Part shown: positions 16,123-23,935 of the stretch, piece by piece
Layout: every line of letters begins with the position of its first letter
Position numbering within the stretch: position 1 is the stretch's first letter
From: Kribbella sp. NBC_01245
GTDB taxonomy: Bacteria > Actinomycetota > Actinomycetes > Propionibacteriales > Kribbellaceae
Reading direction: 5' to 3'
Length of the DNA stretch: 64,000 bases
Assembly (NCBI RefSeq): GCF_036226525.1
Contig: NZ_CP108487.1
Location: forward strand, 4,402,001 to 4,466,000
Position numbers and translations under genes: made by a program
Notes under the pieces: model-generated
The model's database searches: none
What the model saw: the letters and a program-made list of their open reading frames with translations, nothing else
What the model was told of the DNA's origin: nothing

Positions 16123-17325
16123 GTGGTGAGGCCGCGCGGCTCGGCGGCGACCCGAAGGAGACCCGCTGCTGGTGGCAGCATGCGGCGTATGGGTGTTGGG
16201 ATGGCGGGGTTGGCCGCAGGGGTGCGCGAGGCCGTGGCCGGGAGTCTTGGGGTGGGGACGGCGCCTGGGGCGGTGTTGGCGGTCAGCCGGGGTGGGGAGA
16301 CGTGGGTGGAGGCGGTTGGGCGGGCGTCGGTTGGTGGGGCGCCGATGCCGGATGACGCGGTGATGCGGATCAGCTCGATGACGAAACCGCTGGTCGCCGT
16401 ACTGACTTTGATGCTGGCTGAGGACGGCGTACTCGCGCTGGCCGATCCGGTCGAACGTTGGCTGCCCGAGTTGGCGGATCGCCAGGTGGTACGACGGCTC
16501 GACGGGCCTCTTACCGATACCGAGCCGGCCGGGCGGAGCATCACCGTCGAGGACTTGCTGACGATGCGGATGGGATTCGGTTTCGCGTTCGAGGTCGAGG
16601 GCTGTCCGGCCGCGGAGGCCGCCGCGGCGCGTGGGCTCGGGATGGGACCGCCGCTGCCTTCGGCCATCACGCATAGCCCGGACGAGTGGCTCGCGCGATT
16701 CGCCGAACTGCCGTTGATGGATCAGCCGGGACGGACTTGGCGGTACGACGTCGCGTTCGCCGTGTTGGGTGTGCTGCTGGCGCGTGCCGGGCAGGCGTCG
16801 TTGCCCGAGCTGATGCGGACTCGCGTCCTGGCGCCGCTTGGAATGACCAGCACCGGGTTCGTCGTACCGGATGACGCGCGGCTGGTTCCGTCGTACGTCT
16901 CGGACGGCGCGGGTGCACTGGTCCTGTTCGATCCGGTGGAGGGCAGCGAATGGCGCGAGCCGCCGGTGTTTCCGCATGCGGGTGGTGGGATGGTGTCGAC
17001 GGCTGCGGATTACCTGCAGTTCGGCGAGTTCATGCTTGCCAGGGGCGCGGGGTTGCTCGGCGAGGAGTCGATCCGGGCGATGACGACCGATCAGTTGACG
17101 CCCGAGCAGCGCGCCGGCGGCCCGGCCGGGATCTTCCTCGATGGGGACGGCTGGGGGTACGGGGTGTCGGTGAACGCGAAGCGGTACGGCTGGGGCGGCG
17201 GCCTCGGCACCAGCTGGTACGCGTATCCCGAGCACGATCTCACCGCTGTACTGCTGACCCAGATGATGCCACCATCCGAGTCGGTGGCGACCGCTTTCTG
17301 GTCCACGATCGAGGCTGAGCTCTGA
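16123..17325 (+). CDS. Serine hydrolase of the class C beta-lactamase/esterase family
   Basis: This 400-residue enzyme has the nucleophile motif SxxK as SMTKPL, the second motif Tyr in WRYDVAFAVLG and a C-terminal GGGLGTSW stretch in the position of the KTG-like motif, matching the EstB/penicillin-binding beta-lactamase-related family. These are often esterases or D-aminopeptidases rather than true beta-lactamases. No signal peptide is visible, so it is probably cytoplasmic. GTG at 16123 has AGGGAG 5 nt upstream; an ATG at 16180 is an alternative because the first ~20 residues are low in information. Confidence 0.85.
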   Translation: MVRPRGSAATRRRPAAGGSMRRMGVGMAGLAAGVREAVAGSLGVGTAPGAVLAVSRGGETWVEAVGRASVGGAPMPDDAVMRISSMTKPLVAVLTLMLAEDGVLALADPVERWLPELADRQVVRRLDGPLTDTEPAGRSITVEDLLTMRMGFGFAFEVEGCPAAEAAAARGLGMGPPLPSAITHSPDEWLARFAELPLMDQPGRTWRYDVAFAVLGVLLARAGQASLPELMRTRVLAPLGMTSTGFVVPDDARLVPSYVSDGAGALVLFDPVEGSEWREPPVFPHAGGGMVSTAADYLQFGEFMLARGAGLLGEESIRAMTTDQLTPEQRAGGPAGIFLDGDGWGYGVSVNAKRYGWGGGLGTSWYAYPEHDLTAVLLTQMMPPSESVATAFWSTIEAEL

Positions 17326-17380
17326 GCCGAATTGACCTGGTGGGGCTGGACACTGGACCTCGTTAGGGAGGTGGGGGCGG

Positions 17381-18334
17381 GTGTCAGACGAGATTCCGCG
17401 GGCGGAGCCGAAGGTCGAGGCGGTGTTCGCGCCTGGGCTGCCGACGACGGTGCGGAAGTTGTACGGGGACGATCCGGCCGATTTCACGCCTGCCGGTAGC
17501 CCCGCGCCGACGAAGCAGTCCGGCATCGAGGCCGAACGCGGCGTTCAGTCGGCCGCGTTCGGCTTCTTCGCGGTCGTGGCCGTCGGTCTCTGGTTTGCGT
17601 CGCGGTGGTTCTTCGAGCTGTTTCTGCCGCACGCGGTCGTGCTGGGTCTCTCGATCGTTATCGGCATCGCCGAGGGGCTGTTCCTGCTGTGTGCCTTCTT
17701 CGCGGTGAGCGACGAGACCGTGGGCCGGAAGGTCGCGCGCGAGCACCACGGGGAGTACCTGCTGCCGGAGGACTTCGACGGCGTGGCGCAGCCGTTGATG
17801 ATTCGCGCCCAGGAGGCGGTCAAGGCCGTGCGGGCCGCCGCGGTGACCAAGGCGGGATTGCTGGACGACATCGAGCACGAGGTCGTACTGCCCGAACAAC
17901 TCTGGGATATCGGCCTGCTCCTGCACCGGCAATCGGTCCTGCGCGAGCGGTTGCGGGAGGTGCGCGGCGGGGTCGATCACCCGTCGGTGTTCGCAGTGCT
18001 GCAACCGCAACGCGACGCCTTGGACCAGTCGGTCGCCGCCGCGGTCAACAAGGTCGAAGCGCTCGAGCGGTACGCCGCCAAGGTCCGCGACGCCGACGGT
18101 GCGTTGCTGGCGCAGGGCGTGATGCGGGAGGCGTTGCGGGATAGCGACAAGTACCTGGAGTTGCTGGCCGCGACTGGGACCGCCGCGGACACGAGTCTGA
18201 TTGACGACCTCGGCGAGGACGCGTCGAAGGTGACGGACATGCTGACCCAGAGCATCGCCGAGGTACGCGACACCGGCCTCGAACTGGTCCGCCCCACCGA
18301 CAGCATGCGACCGACCGACGAGGACCGGGCCTAG
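17381..18334 (+). CDS. Hypothetical membrane protein with long helical C-terminus
   Basis: This 317-residue protein has a disordered N-terminus (~50 residues), two membrane helices (GFFAVVAVGLWFASRWFF and LGLSIVIGIAEGLFLLCAFF, residues ~60-105) and a ~200-residue charged helical cytoplasmic region. No enzymatic motif is visible. GTG at 17381 follows AGGGAGG by about 9 nt. It stands alone, convergent with the methyltransferase gene. Function unknown; the layout resembles membrane-bound scaffold or signalling proteins. Confidence 0.7.
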   Translation: MSDEIPRAEPKVEAVFAPGLPTTVRKLYGDDPADFTPAGSPAPTKQSGIEAERGVQSAAFGFFAVVAVGLWFASRWFFELFLPHAVVLGLSIVIGIAEGLFLLCAFFAVSDETVGRKVAREHHGEYLLPEDFDGVAQPLMIRAQEAVKAVRAAAVTKAGLLDDIEHEVVLPEQLWDIGLLLHRQSVLRERLREVRGGVDHPSVFAVLQPQRDALDQSVAAAVNKVEALERYAAKVRDADGALLAQGVMREALRDSDKYLELLAATGTAADTSLIDDLGEDASKVTDMLTQSIAEVRDTGLELVRPTDSMRPTDEDRA

Positions 18335-18345
18335 GGCTTTAGGCC
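18328..18345. terminator. Short hairpin over convergent gene ends
   Basis: GGCCTA (18328-18333) pairs with TAGGCC (18340-18345) across 6 nt and spans the stop codons of the convergent membrane-protein and methyltransferase genes. It is short, so its strength as a terminator is doubtful. Confidence 0.4.
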
Positions 18346-19136
18346 TCAGGTGCGGCGGTGATGATGACGTAGTCGGCGGTCATCTGGAAGGCGAGTGGGT
18401 CTTCGTTGACCTCGTTGATGCGTTCGGTGATCAACGCCTCCAGGCCGGCCAGCTTGGCCTCGCCGTCGGGCAACGCGGACAGCGCCGCCGTACCCCCGAT
18501 CGCCATCGGGTGGCGGCCCTGTTCGCTGGTGAACTCGTCGATCGAGGCCGCGGTGAAGATCAGCTTCGCCGGCGTCACCTCGCCTTTGAAGCCGTGCTCG
18601 GCGAAGACCGGGCCGAGATCGTCCGGGTGATGCCAGCGGAACCCCTGCTCCGGCTCGGGCCCGCCCAGGGCGGTTCGCATGTACTCGAAGATGGCGCCGT
18701 TGAACCGGTGCAGCGGACCGGTCGGCGTCCACGCGCTGAAGACGATCCGCCCGCCCGGCGCCGTCACGCGGACGCACTCGCGGATCGCGGCCGCCGGATC
18801 CGGCGCGAAGATCATCCCGAAGACGGAGATCACCGCATCCGCCGAACCATCCGCCATCGGCAACGCGGCCGCGTCACCCTTCACGAACCGCACCTGCTCG
18901 GCGAATCGATCGCGGACCCGCTCGGTACCGACGGCCAGCAACCGCTCGGCCGGGTCGACTCCGGTCACGACCGCACCACGCTCGGCGGCCGCGATGGACG
19001 CGTTGCCCGTGCCACAACCGACATCGACGACGACTTCACCGACCTCCAGCTCGGCGGCATCCACCACCGCCCCCGCGGCCGGCGCCAGCCTTGCCGCGGT
19101 CAACTCGTACTCCCCCAAGCCCCAGTCAAGCTCCAT
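18339..19136 (-). CDS. Class I SAM-dependent methyltransferase (UbiE/MT11 type)
   Basis: This 265-residue enzyme has motif I VVDVGCGTGNASIAAAERGA, the acidic residue in VTGVDPAERL, motif II-like GDAAALPMADGSADAVISVF and the post-motif CVRVTAPGGRIVFSAW. These are typical of menaquinone/ubiquinone-like and small-molecule methyltransferases. It starts with ATG at 19136. It is not adjacent to a biosynthetic gene that would reveal its substrate. Confidence 0.85.
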   Translation of the reverse strand: MELDWGLGEYELTAARLAPAAGAVVDAAELEVGEVVVDVGCGTGNASIAAAERGAVVTGVDPAERLLAVGTERVRDRFAEQVRFVKGDAAALPMADGSADAVISVFGMIFAPDPAAAIRECVRVTAPGGRIVFSAWTPTGPLHRFNGAIFEYMRTALGGPEPEQGFRWHHPDDLGPVFAEHGFKGEVTPAKLIFTAASIDEFTSEQGRHPMAIGGTAALSALPDGEAKLAGLEALITERINEVNEDPLAFQMTADYVIITAAPEA

Positions 19137-19250
19137 GCGACAACCCCCGATCAGCGTTCACCCTTGTAGCGGATACTCGCATCACATCACGCCACTCCAA
19201 ACGGTCAAGCCGTTATGCCTTTCGAGGCGTTGGAGCGCTAGGGCAGGTGG

Positions 19251-20135
19251 TCACAAAGAGGCGGATTCATCTTCCACCACGGCACCGGTGAGCGAGTTCA
19301 GGAGATAGACCTGCGCGCCGGCTTCGGGGTCGCGGGCTTGCAGGGTGTGGAACATCGGCGAGGCCGGACCGCCCAAGTCGACGACGGTCGCGCCTGCGCC
19401 CTTGACCGCTCGATCCAGGCCAGGCAGGGCGGTGAGATCGATACGCGTTATTACGCCGGGGGTCGCCCAGACGGGTACGCCCTGGAGTAGGCCGGTCAGC
19501 TGCAGGTGGAAATGCCCGCACAGCACAACATGTACGTCGCTGCCGGCCACGGCCGCGCCGAGATCCGCCGGGTTTCGCAGGCCGACGGACTTCATGAATG
19601 GCGACGAATGGACCGCGATCGGCGGATGGTGCAGGACCACGATCGTCCCAGCCGGCGCTGGTTCGGCAAGGGTGGTGCGCAGCCATTCCAACTGGTCTTC
19701 GCCGACATGGCCGTGGACCGAGCCGGGGACGAGGCTATCCAAAGTGATCACCCGCAGTCCTGACACCTCACTGACCGCCGCGCGCACCTCGCTCGTCGCG
19801 TCGAGGAGGCGGCCGATGTCGGTGCCGTCCGGGCTCAGGTGGCCCGAGCCCAGGACCGAGGCGAATGGCTTACGGATGTCGTGGTTGCCGGTGGTGTAGA
19901 CGTGCGGGATACCTCGCTCGGCAGCGAATCGGCCGACCCGGTCCAGCACACCGACGTACCCCTCGACACTGCCGTCGTCCGCGAGATCACCACTCACGAC
20001 GACCAGGTCGATATCCGGGACAAAGCGAGCGTCGTACAGGATCCGATCCAGGGACGCGCCGGCATCGACGCCGTAGTTGTCGACGCCCGGCGCCGCCAGA
20101 TGCGGATCGGACAAGTGCAGTACACGGTGGGTCAT
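19251..20135 (-). CDS. Calcineurin-like metallophosphoesterase
   Basis: This 294-residue enzyme shows all five blocks of the family in order: LHLSDPHL, VVSGDLADDGS, TTGNHDIRK, VVLHHPPIA and LCGHFHLQ, supplying the His/Asp/Asn ligands of a dinuclear metal centre. The overall length and blocks match the CpdA-like cyclic nucleotide phosphodiesterases of actinobacteria. ATG at 20135. It probably hydrolyses cyclic mono- or dinucleotides or another phosphodiester in the cytoplasm. Monocistronic as far as can be seen. Confidence 0.88.
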   Translation of the reverse strand: MTHRVLHLSDPHLAAPGVDNYGVDAGASLDRILYDARFVPDIDLVVVSGDLADDGSVEGYVGVLDRVGRFAAERGIPHVYTTGNHDIRKPFASVLGSGHLSPDGTDIGRLLDATSEVRAAVSEVSGLRVITLDSLVPGSVHGHVGEDQLEWLRTTLAEPAPAGTIVVLHHPPIAVHSSPFMKSVGLRNPADLGAAVAGSDVHVVLCGHFHLQLTGLLQGVPVWATPGVITRIDLTALPGLDRAVKGAGATVVDLGGPASPMFHTLQARDPEAGAQVYLLNSLTGAVVEDESASL

Positions 20136-20278
20136 GACGGCTCCTCATCGGTGATGAGGAGCACCCAGGCGGTCGATGCTCCGACTTCCACTCCCCGGTG
20201 GTGATCCACCTGCGCCAGTCGTGTCAGGCAAAGGTACGACGGTCGCCGGGCCATCGCAGGTCAATTACCGGCGGCGGG

Positions 20279-21040
20279 TCAGTTCTGGCGGTCGGCGAGG
20301 AAGGACTCCCAGGTGTGGGCGCCCTTGGGTGCGTCGAGGGTGAGGTTGTCACCGGCGCGATACGCCTTGCCCGCCTTGCCGGGAATGCGGACCGGCAGCT
20401 TCGGGCGGTTGCGCTTGCCCTGGGCCGCGAGTACGCCCTGGACCAACTCGACCATTCCGTAAACCTTCGGCCCCGCGAGATCCGGAACCAGCCCGGCAGG
20501 TTCGCCTTGGACGAGTTCGACCAACCGGGCGGCCACGTCGCGGGAGTCGACCGGCTGGAGCCGCAACCCACCCGGCGCCGGCGTGACCGGCAGCTTCGCC
20601 ATCTTCTCCACCATCGTGAAGGTCAACTCGTTGAACTGCGCGGCCCGCAGCGTCGTCCACGGCACACCGGATTCCGCAATGGCCTTTTCCGCGTCCAGCT
20701 TGGACTTCAGCCAGGCCAGCGGGACCCGGTCCGCACCGATGACCGAGATGTAGACGAGGTGCCGTACGCCGGCGCGCGCCGCGGCCTCGGCCAGATTGCG
20801 CGTCGCCACGTCGTCGCCCTTGGGGCCACCCGCGAGGTGCAGCACGATCTCGGCGCCGTCCACCGCGGCGTCGACGCCCTCGCCCTTGAGCAGATCGCCG
20901 GTGACGTACTCGATACCATCGCCGGACTGGTGGCTGCTCCGGCTCAGCAACCGCACCTTGAAGCCGGCGTCCAGCAGCAGGGGGGTGACCCGGCGGCCCA
21001 GCGTGCCAGTACCACCGGTGACCAGGATGGTTGACGTCAT
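20279..21040 (-). CDS. NAD(P)-binding NmrA-like oxidoreductase/epimerase
   Basis: This 253-residue extended SDR has the nucleotide-binding motif TGGTGTLGRRV and the NmrA-like sequence HLVYISVIGADRVPLAWLKS, with no catalytic YxxxK. It is divergent from an ECF41-type sigma factor. ECF41 factors are known to sit next to and drive COE genes (carboxymuconolactone decarboxylase, oxidoreductase, epimerase), and this gene is the oxidoreductase/epimerase type expected. A sequence resembling the ECF41 promoter lies 60 bp upstream of its ATG. Role may be redox or quinone-related. Confidence 0.85.
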   Translation of the reverse strand: MTSTILVTGGTGTLGRRVTPLLLDAGFKVRLLSRSSHQSGDGIEYVTGDLLKGEGVDAAVDGAEIVLHLAGGPKGDDVATRNLAEAAARAGVRHLVYISVIGADRVPLAWLKSKLDAEKAIAESGVPWTTLRAAQFNELTFTMVEKMAKLPVTPAPGGLRLQPVDSRDVAARLVELVQGEPAGLVPDLAGPKVYGMVELVQGVLAAQGKRNRPKLPVRIPGKAGKAYRAGDNLTLDAPKGAHTWESFLADRQN

Positions 21041-21101
21041 GGTGTCTCCAAAGTGTTGGGCCGGGGTCTCTCCCAGCCTTATCGGCAGGTTCTACAGCTA
21101 T

Positions 21102-21127
21102 GACCCGCGCCCAGAGAAAAGTGTGAC
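21102..21127 (-). promoter_or_regulatory. Candidate ECF41 promoter for the NmrA-like gene
   Basis: On the minus strand GTCACA (21127-21122) is followed after 16 nt by GGTC (21105-21102), close to the reported ECF41 consensus of TGTCACA and CGTC. The -10 end is about 60 bp upstream of the NmrA-like ATG. The -35 element ends just before the sigma gene start. Confidence 0.45.
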
Positions 21128-21130
21128 CGG

Positions 21131-22024
21131 ATGGACGAGCAAGTGATGCTGACCACGCGTTTCGAGCAGAATCGCCCCCGCCTCCGGGCCATCGCCTACC
21201 GGATGCTCGGGTCGGCGAGTGAGGCCGACGACGCCGTCCAGGAGACCTGGCTACGCCTCAACCGCACCGAAACCAGCGCCGACACCAGCACCAAGGCCGA
21301 GATCGAGAACGTCGAGGGCTGGCTGACCACCGTGGTTTCGCGGGTCTGCCTCAACATCCTGCGCGCACGCGAGTCCCGCCGCGAGGACCTCCAGGAGGAG
21401 CACAGCCCAGAGGTCCGTGGCGGCGTCGATCCCGAGGAAGAGGCGATGCTGGCCGACTCGGTCGGGCTGGCGATGCTCGTCGTCCTCGACGCGTTGAACC
21501 CGGCCGAGCGGATCGCCTTCGTGCTGCACGACATGTTCGCCGTACCGTTCGACGACATCGCCCCGATGATCGACCGTACGCCGACCGCCGTCCGCCAACT
21601 CGCGAGCCGGGCCCGTCGCCGCGTGCAAGGTACGACGACCGTGCCGATGGCCGACCTGGTTCGCCAGCGCCGGGTCGTCGATGCGTTCCTGGCCGCCTCC
21701 CGAGGCGGCGATTTCGAGGCGCTGCTGGCGCTGCTCGATCCCGACGTGGTGCTGCACGCCGACCCGGCTGTCGGCCCGACTCCGGCGCCGATCGTGCTGC
21801 AAGGGATTCGCCGCGTTGCCAAGGGCGCGCTGCTCGCGTCGGAGCGCGTGCGGTCGACGCGGCCGGCCCTCATCGACGGTTCGGTCGGTCTCGTCATGGC
21901 TCCGCGCGGACGGCTTCAGCTGGTCCTCACGTTCACGATCACCGAAGGCCGGATCACCGGTATCGACGTGATCGCCGAGCCGGAACGCCTGCGCGAGCTG
22001 GAACTCGCCGTACTCGAGGACTGA
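21131..22024 (+). CDS. ECF41-type sigma factor (SigJ-like) with SnoaL-like C-terminus
   Basis: This 297-residue sigma factor has region 2 (LRAIAYRMLGSASEADDAVQ, then ETWLRLNR) and region 4 (LNPAERIAFVLHDMFAVPFD, then HTH ...RTPTAVRQLASRARRRVQG), followed by a ~115-residue SnoaL-like domain (VVDAFLAASRGGDFEALLALLDPDV). No anti-sigma gene is adjacent; in ECF41 the C-terminal domain itself modulates activity. It ends AEPERLRELEL, resembling the NPDKL-type motif of the group. The divergent partner is an NmrA-like oxidoreductase. The trigger is unknown. Confidence 0.88.
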   Translation: MDEQVMLTTRFEQNRPRLRAIAYRMLGSASEADDAVQETWLRLNRTETSADTSTKAEIENVEGWLTTVVSRVCLNILRARESRREDLQEEHSPEVRGGVDPEEEAMLADSVGLAMLVVLDALNPAERIAFVLHDMFAVPFDDIAPMIDRTPTAVRQLASRARRRVQGTTTVPMADLVRQRRVVDAFLAASRGGDFEALLALLDPDVVLHADPAVGPTPAPIVLQGIRRVAKGALLASERVRSTRPALIDGSVGLVMAPRGRLQLVLTFTITEGRITGIDVIAEPERLRELELAVLED

Positions 22025-22055
22025 ACGACCTCGCGGCCATGCCAGGATTGCGGCC

Positions 22056-22307
22056 ATGACTGAAAGAGACGTTGAACGCAACTACTCGGTCGCGGATTTC
22101 GCGGCCAAGCTCCGCCGGCTCGCCGACGCCCTGGAGTCCGGCAAGCCGTTCCGGATCCAGATCGCCGGTGAGCGGTTCACCGTGCCGAAGAACGCGCAGG
22201 TCAGCGTCGAGCACGAGCGCGGCGACAGTGAGGAAGAAGTCGAGTTCCAGCTGAAGTGGAGCCTCGCCGACGCCGACGAGGAGCCCGAGGACGACGACGA
22301 GGTCTAA
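22056..22307 (+). CDS. Amphi-Trp domain-containing protein
   Basis: This 83-residue protein begins with a helix (YSVADFAAKLRRLADALESG) then strands around FRIQIAGERFTVPKNAQVSV and the diagnostic ending EVEFQLKWSLAD, with a highly acidic tail (EEPEDDDEV). It matches the small amphi-Trp family in length and motif. Function of the family is not established; some are linked to gas vesicle or sporulation loci. It follows the sigma gene by 31 bp and may be cotranscribed. Confidence 0.8.
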   Translation: MTERDVERNYSVADFAAKLRRLADALESGKPFRIQIAGERFTVPKNAQVSVEHERGDSEEEVEFQLKWSLADADEEPEDDDEV

Positions 22308-22324
22308 CCACCTACTACTTCTTG

Positions 22325-22379
22325 GCCGCGAGTGGTCACCTCGGATCCATCACGCCGATCAGATGTGACCACTCGCGGC
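22325..22379. repeat. B-family intergenic inverted repeat (copy B1)
   Basis: GCCGCGAGTGGTCAC (22325-22339) pairs perfectly with its complement at 22365-22379, and pairing continues inward to give 23-nt arms with two mismatches. It sits between the convergent amphi-Trp and epoxide hydrolase genes. The core CGCGAGTGGTC recurs at 58046 and at the right edge. Likely a bidirectional terminator. Confidence 0.75.
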
Positions 22380-22381
22380 AT

Positions 22382-23250
22382 TTAGTTGAGTTTGCCGAAG
22401 AACTGGCGCAGGTCACTGATCAGCAGCTCCGGTGCGTCCTGGGTCGCCCAGTGGCTGCCGCGGTCGAACTCCTGCCACGAAACGATGTTCGCGTGATCCC
22501 GGTCCGCGAACCGCCGCAACGGCCGGAAGTCATACGCGAAACTCGCCAGCCCGGTCGGCGCGACCGTCGGCTCCGCCGGGTGCTCCGCGTGCCGATCCTC
22601 GTAGTAGAACCGCGCGGACGACGCGCCCGTGTTCGTCAGCCAGTAGATCGTCGCGTTGGTCAGCACGTGCTCGTCACTGGTGCCACCGAGTAGTTGCGCG
22701 ATCCGGGCCAACTGCCCGGACGGCGAATCGGCCAACGCGTGGGCAAGGTTCTGCGGGGCGGTCTCCTGCAACTTCGCATATCCCGACGAGTTGTCCTGGA
22801 AGCTCTGCAGGAACGCGAGATACCCACCCTCCTCCGGCGTCAGGTCCGCCAGCTCGGCCGGATCGCCCGAGGGGAACGAGAACAGCTGCGTGACGTGCAC
22901 CCCGATGACGCGGTCCGGGTCGATCCGCCCCAGCTCGGGCGCGACGAACGCGCCGGCATCGTTGCCGTGGGCACCGTATTTGTCATAGCCGAGACGCCGC
23001 ATCAGCTCGCCCACGCGGCGGCCGTGCGATACCGGTTCCAGCCCTTCTCACGGGTCGGCCCGGAGAAGCCGAAACCGGGCAACGACGGAATCACCAGATG
23101 GAAGGCCTGCTCGCCGGCGCCGGGCGAGGTCAACGGCTCGATCAGCTCGAGGAACTCGACCACGGTGTTCGGCCAGCCGTGCGTGAGGATCAACGGAATC
23201 GCGTCCGGGTCCGACGACCGCACGTGCAGGAAGTGAATCGTCTGACCATC
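22382..23250 (-). pseudogene. Epoxide hydrolase remnant: 5' truncated and frameshifted
   Basis: The reading starts abruptly at 23250 with DGQTIHFLHVRSSDPDA, then LILTHGWPNTVVEFL (oxyanion HGWP) and LPGFGFSGP, and stops after YRTAAAWAS. The homologous reading resumes one frame over as ELMRRLGYDKYGAHGNDAGA and runs to 22382, with the nucleophile Asp in HGNDAGAF and the catalytic His in DRGSHWA. The text TGG GC-GAG CTG ATG at about 23006-23013 shows a single missing base compared with the expected WAELM. The N-terminal EHN domain (about 60-90 residues) is missing altogether. The result is non-functional. See the adjoining WYL fragment, truncated at the same point. Confidence 0.85.
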
Positions 23251-23909
23251 GTGCGTTGGCCAAACTCGAACAGGTCCTGCCGTCGCGATTGCGCCGCCGG
23301 GTGAACGCGATGGCGACGTACACGGTCCAGGTTCCGGCCGACACCACCACGACGAGCGTCGACCCGAGCCTGCTCACGCAACTGGCCTGGCTGTGCCGGG
23401 ATCGCGAGCAACTCCGGTTCGACCATCGCTCGCACAACGGCGAATCCAGCGTGCGCCGGGTCGAGCCGTACCGCCTCGTCAACTGGGGCCGCCGGTGGTA
23501 CCTGCTGGCGTACGACCTGGATCGGCAGGACTGGCGGACGTTCCGGGTCGAACGCCTGGCGCCCCGCATCCCGACCGGCCCGCGCTTCACCCCGCGCGAG
23601 CTGCCCGAAGGCGGCGACGTGGCGGCGTACGTATCGCGAGGAGCGTCCACGGCGGCCTGGCGCTACCAGGCGAAGGTGATCGTGCATGCCCCGGCCGAAC
23701 GAATCGCCGCGATGATCTCACCGGCCGCGGGCACGGTCGAGCCGATCGACGACACCAGCTGCCTGTTCACGACCGGCTCCGACTCGCTGCAAAGTCTCGC
23801 CGTCCACCTCGGCCTGCTCGACACGGATTTCCACGTCGACGGCCCGCCCGAACTCGTGGCCCACCTGACCAAACTGGCCAGCCGGTACGACCACGCCACC
23901 CCCTCCTGA
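23250..23909 (+). pseudogene. 5'-truncated WYL-domain (YafY-like) transcriptional regulator
   Basis: From 23250 the frame reads RALAKLEQVLPSRLRRRV, then a WYL domain (YRLVNWGRRWYLLAYDLDRQ, DWRTFRVERL) and the C-terminal WCX region to the stop at 23907-23909. A TTG at 23256 could start a 217-residue product. YafY-like regulators have about 320 residues with an HTH first; here the HTH is absent. The break coincides, within a few bases, with the truncation of the opposite-strand epoxide hydrolase. A product could in theory bind ligand but not DNA. Confidence 0.75.
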
Positions 23910-23932
23910 CCGCCCCGGTTCAGGAGGGGGTG
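23897..23932. terminator. Perfect 13-bp hairpin between convergent WYL and fucosidase genes
   Basis: CACCCCCTCCTGA (23897-23909) pairs exactly with TCAGGAGGGGGTG (23920-23932) over a 10-nt loop. It includes the WYL stop codon and ends 4 bp before the fucosidase stop, so it can terminate both. Confidence 0.75.
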
Positions 23933-23935
23933 TGC

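Noticed and set aside
16087..17526. 479-residue minus-strand frame opposite the serine hydrolase
   Set aside because: Its translation is R/H/P-rich without motifs, whereas the plus strand shows SxxK and other catalytic motifs.
20198..21034. Plus-strand frame over the NmrA-like gene
   Set aside because: Antisense shadow with Arg-rich composition; the minus-strand frame has the Rossmann motif.
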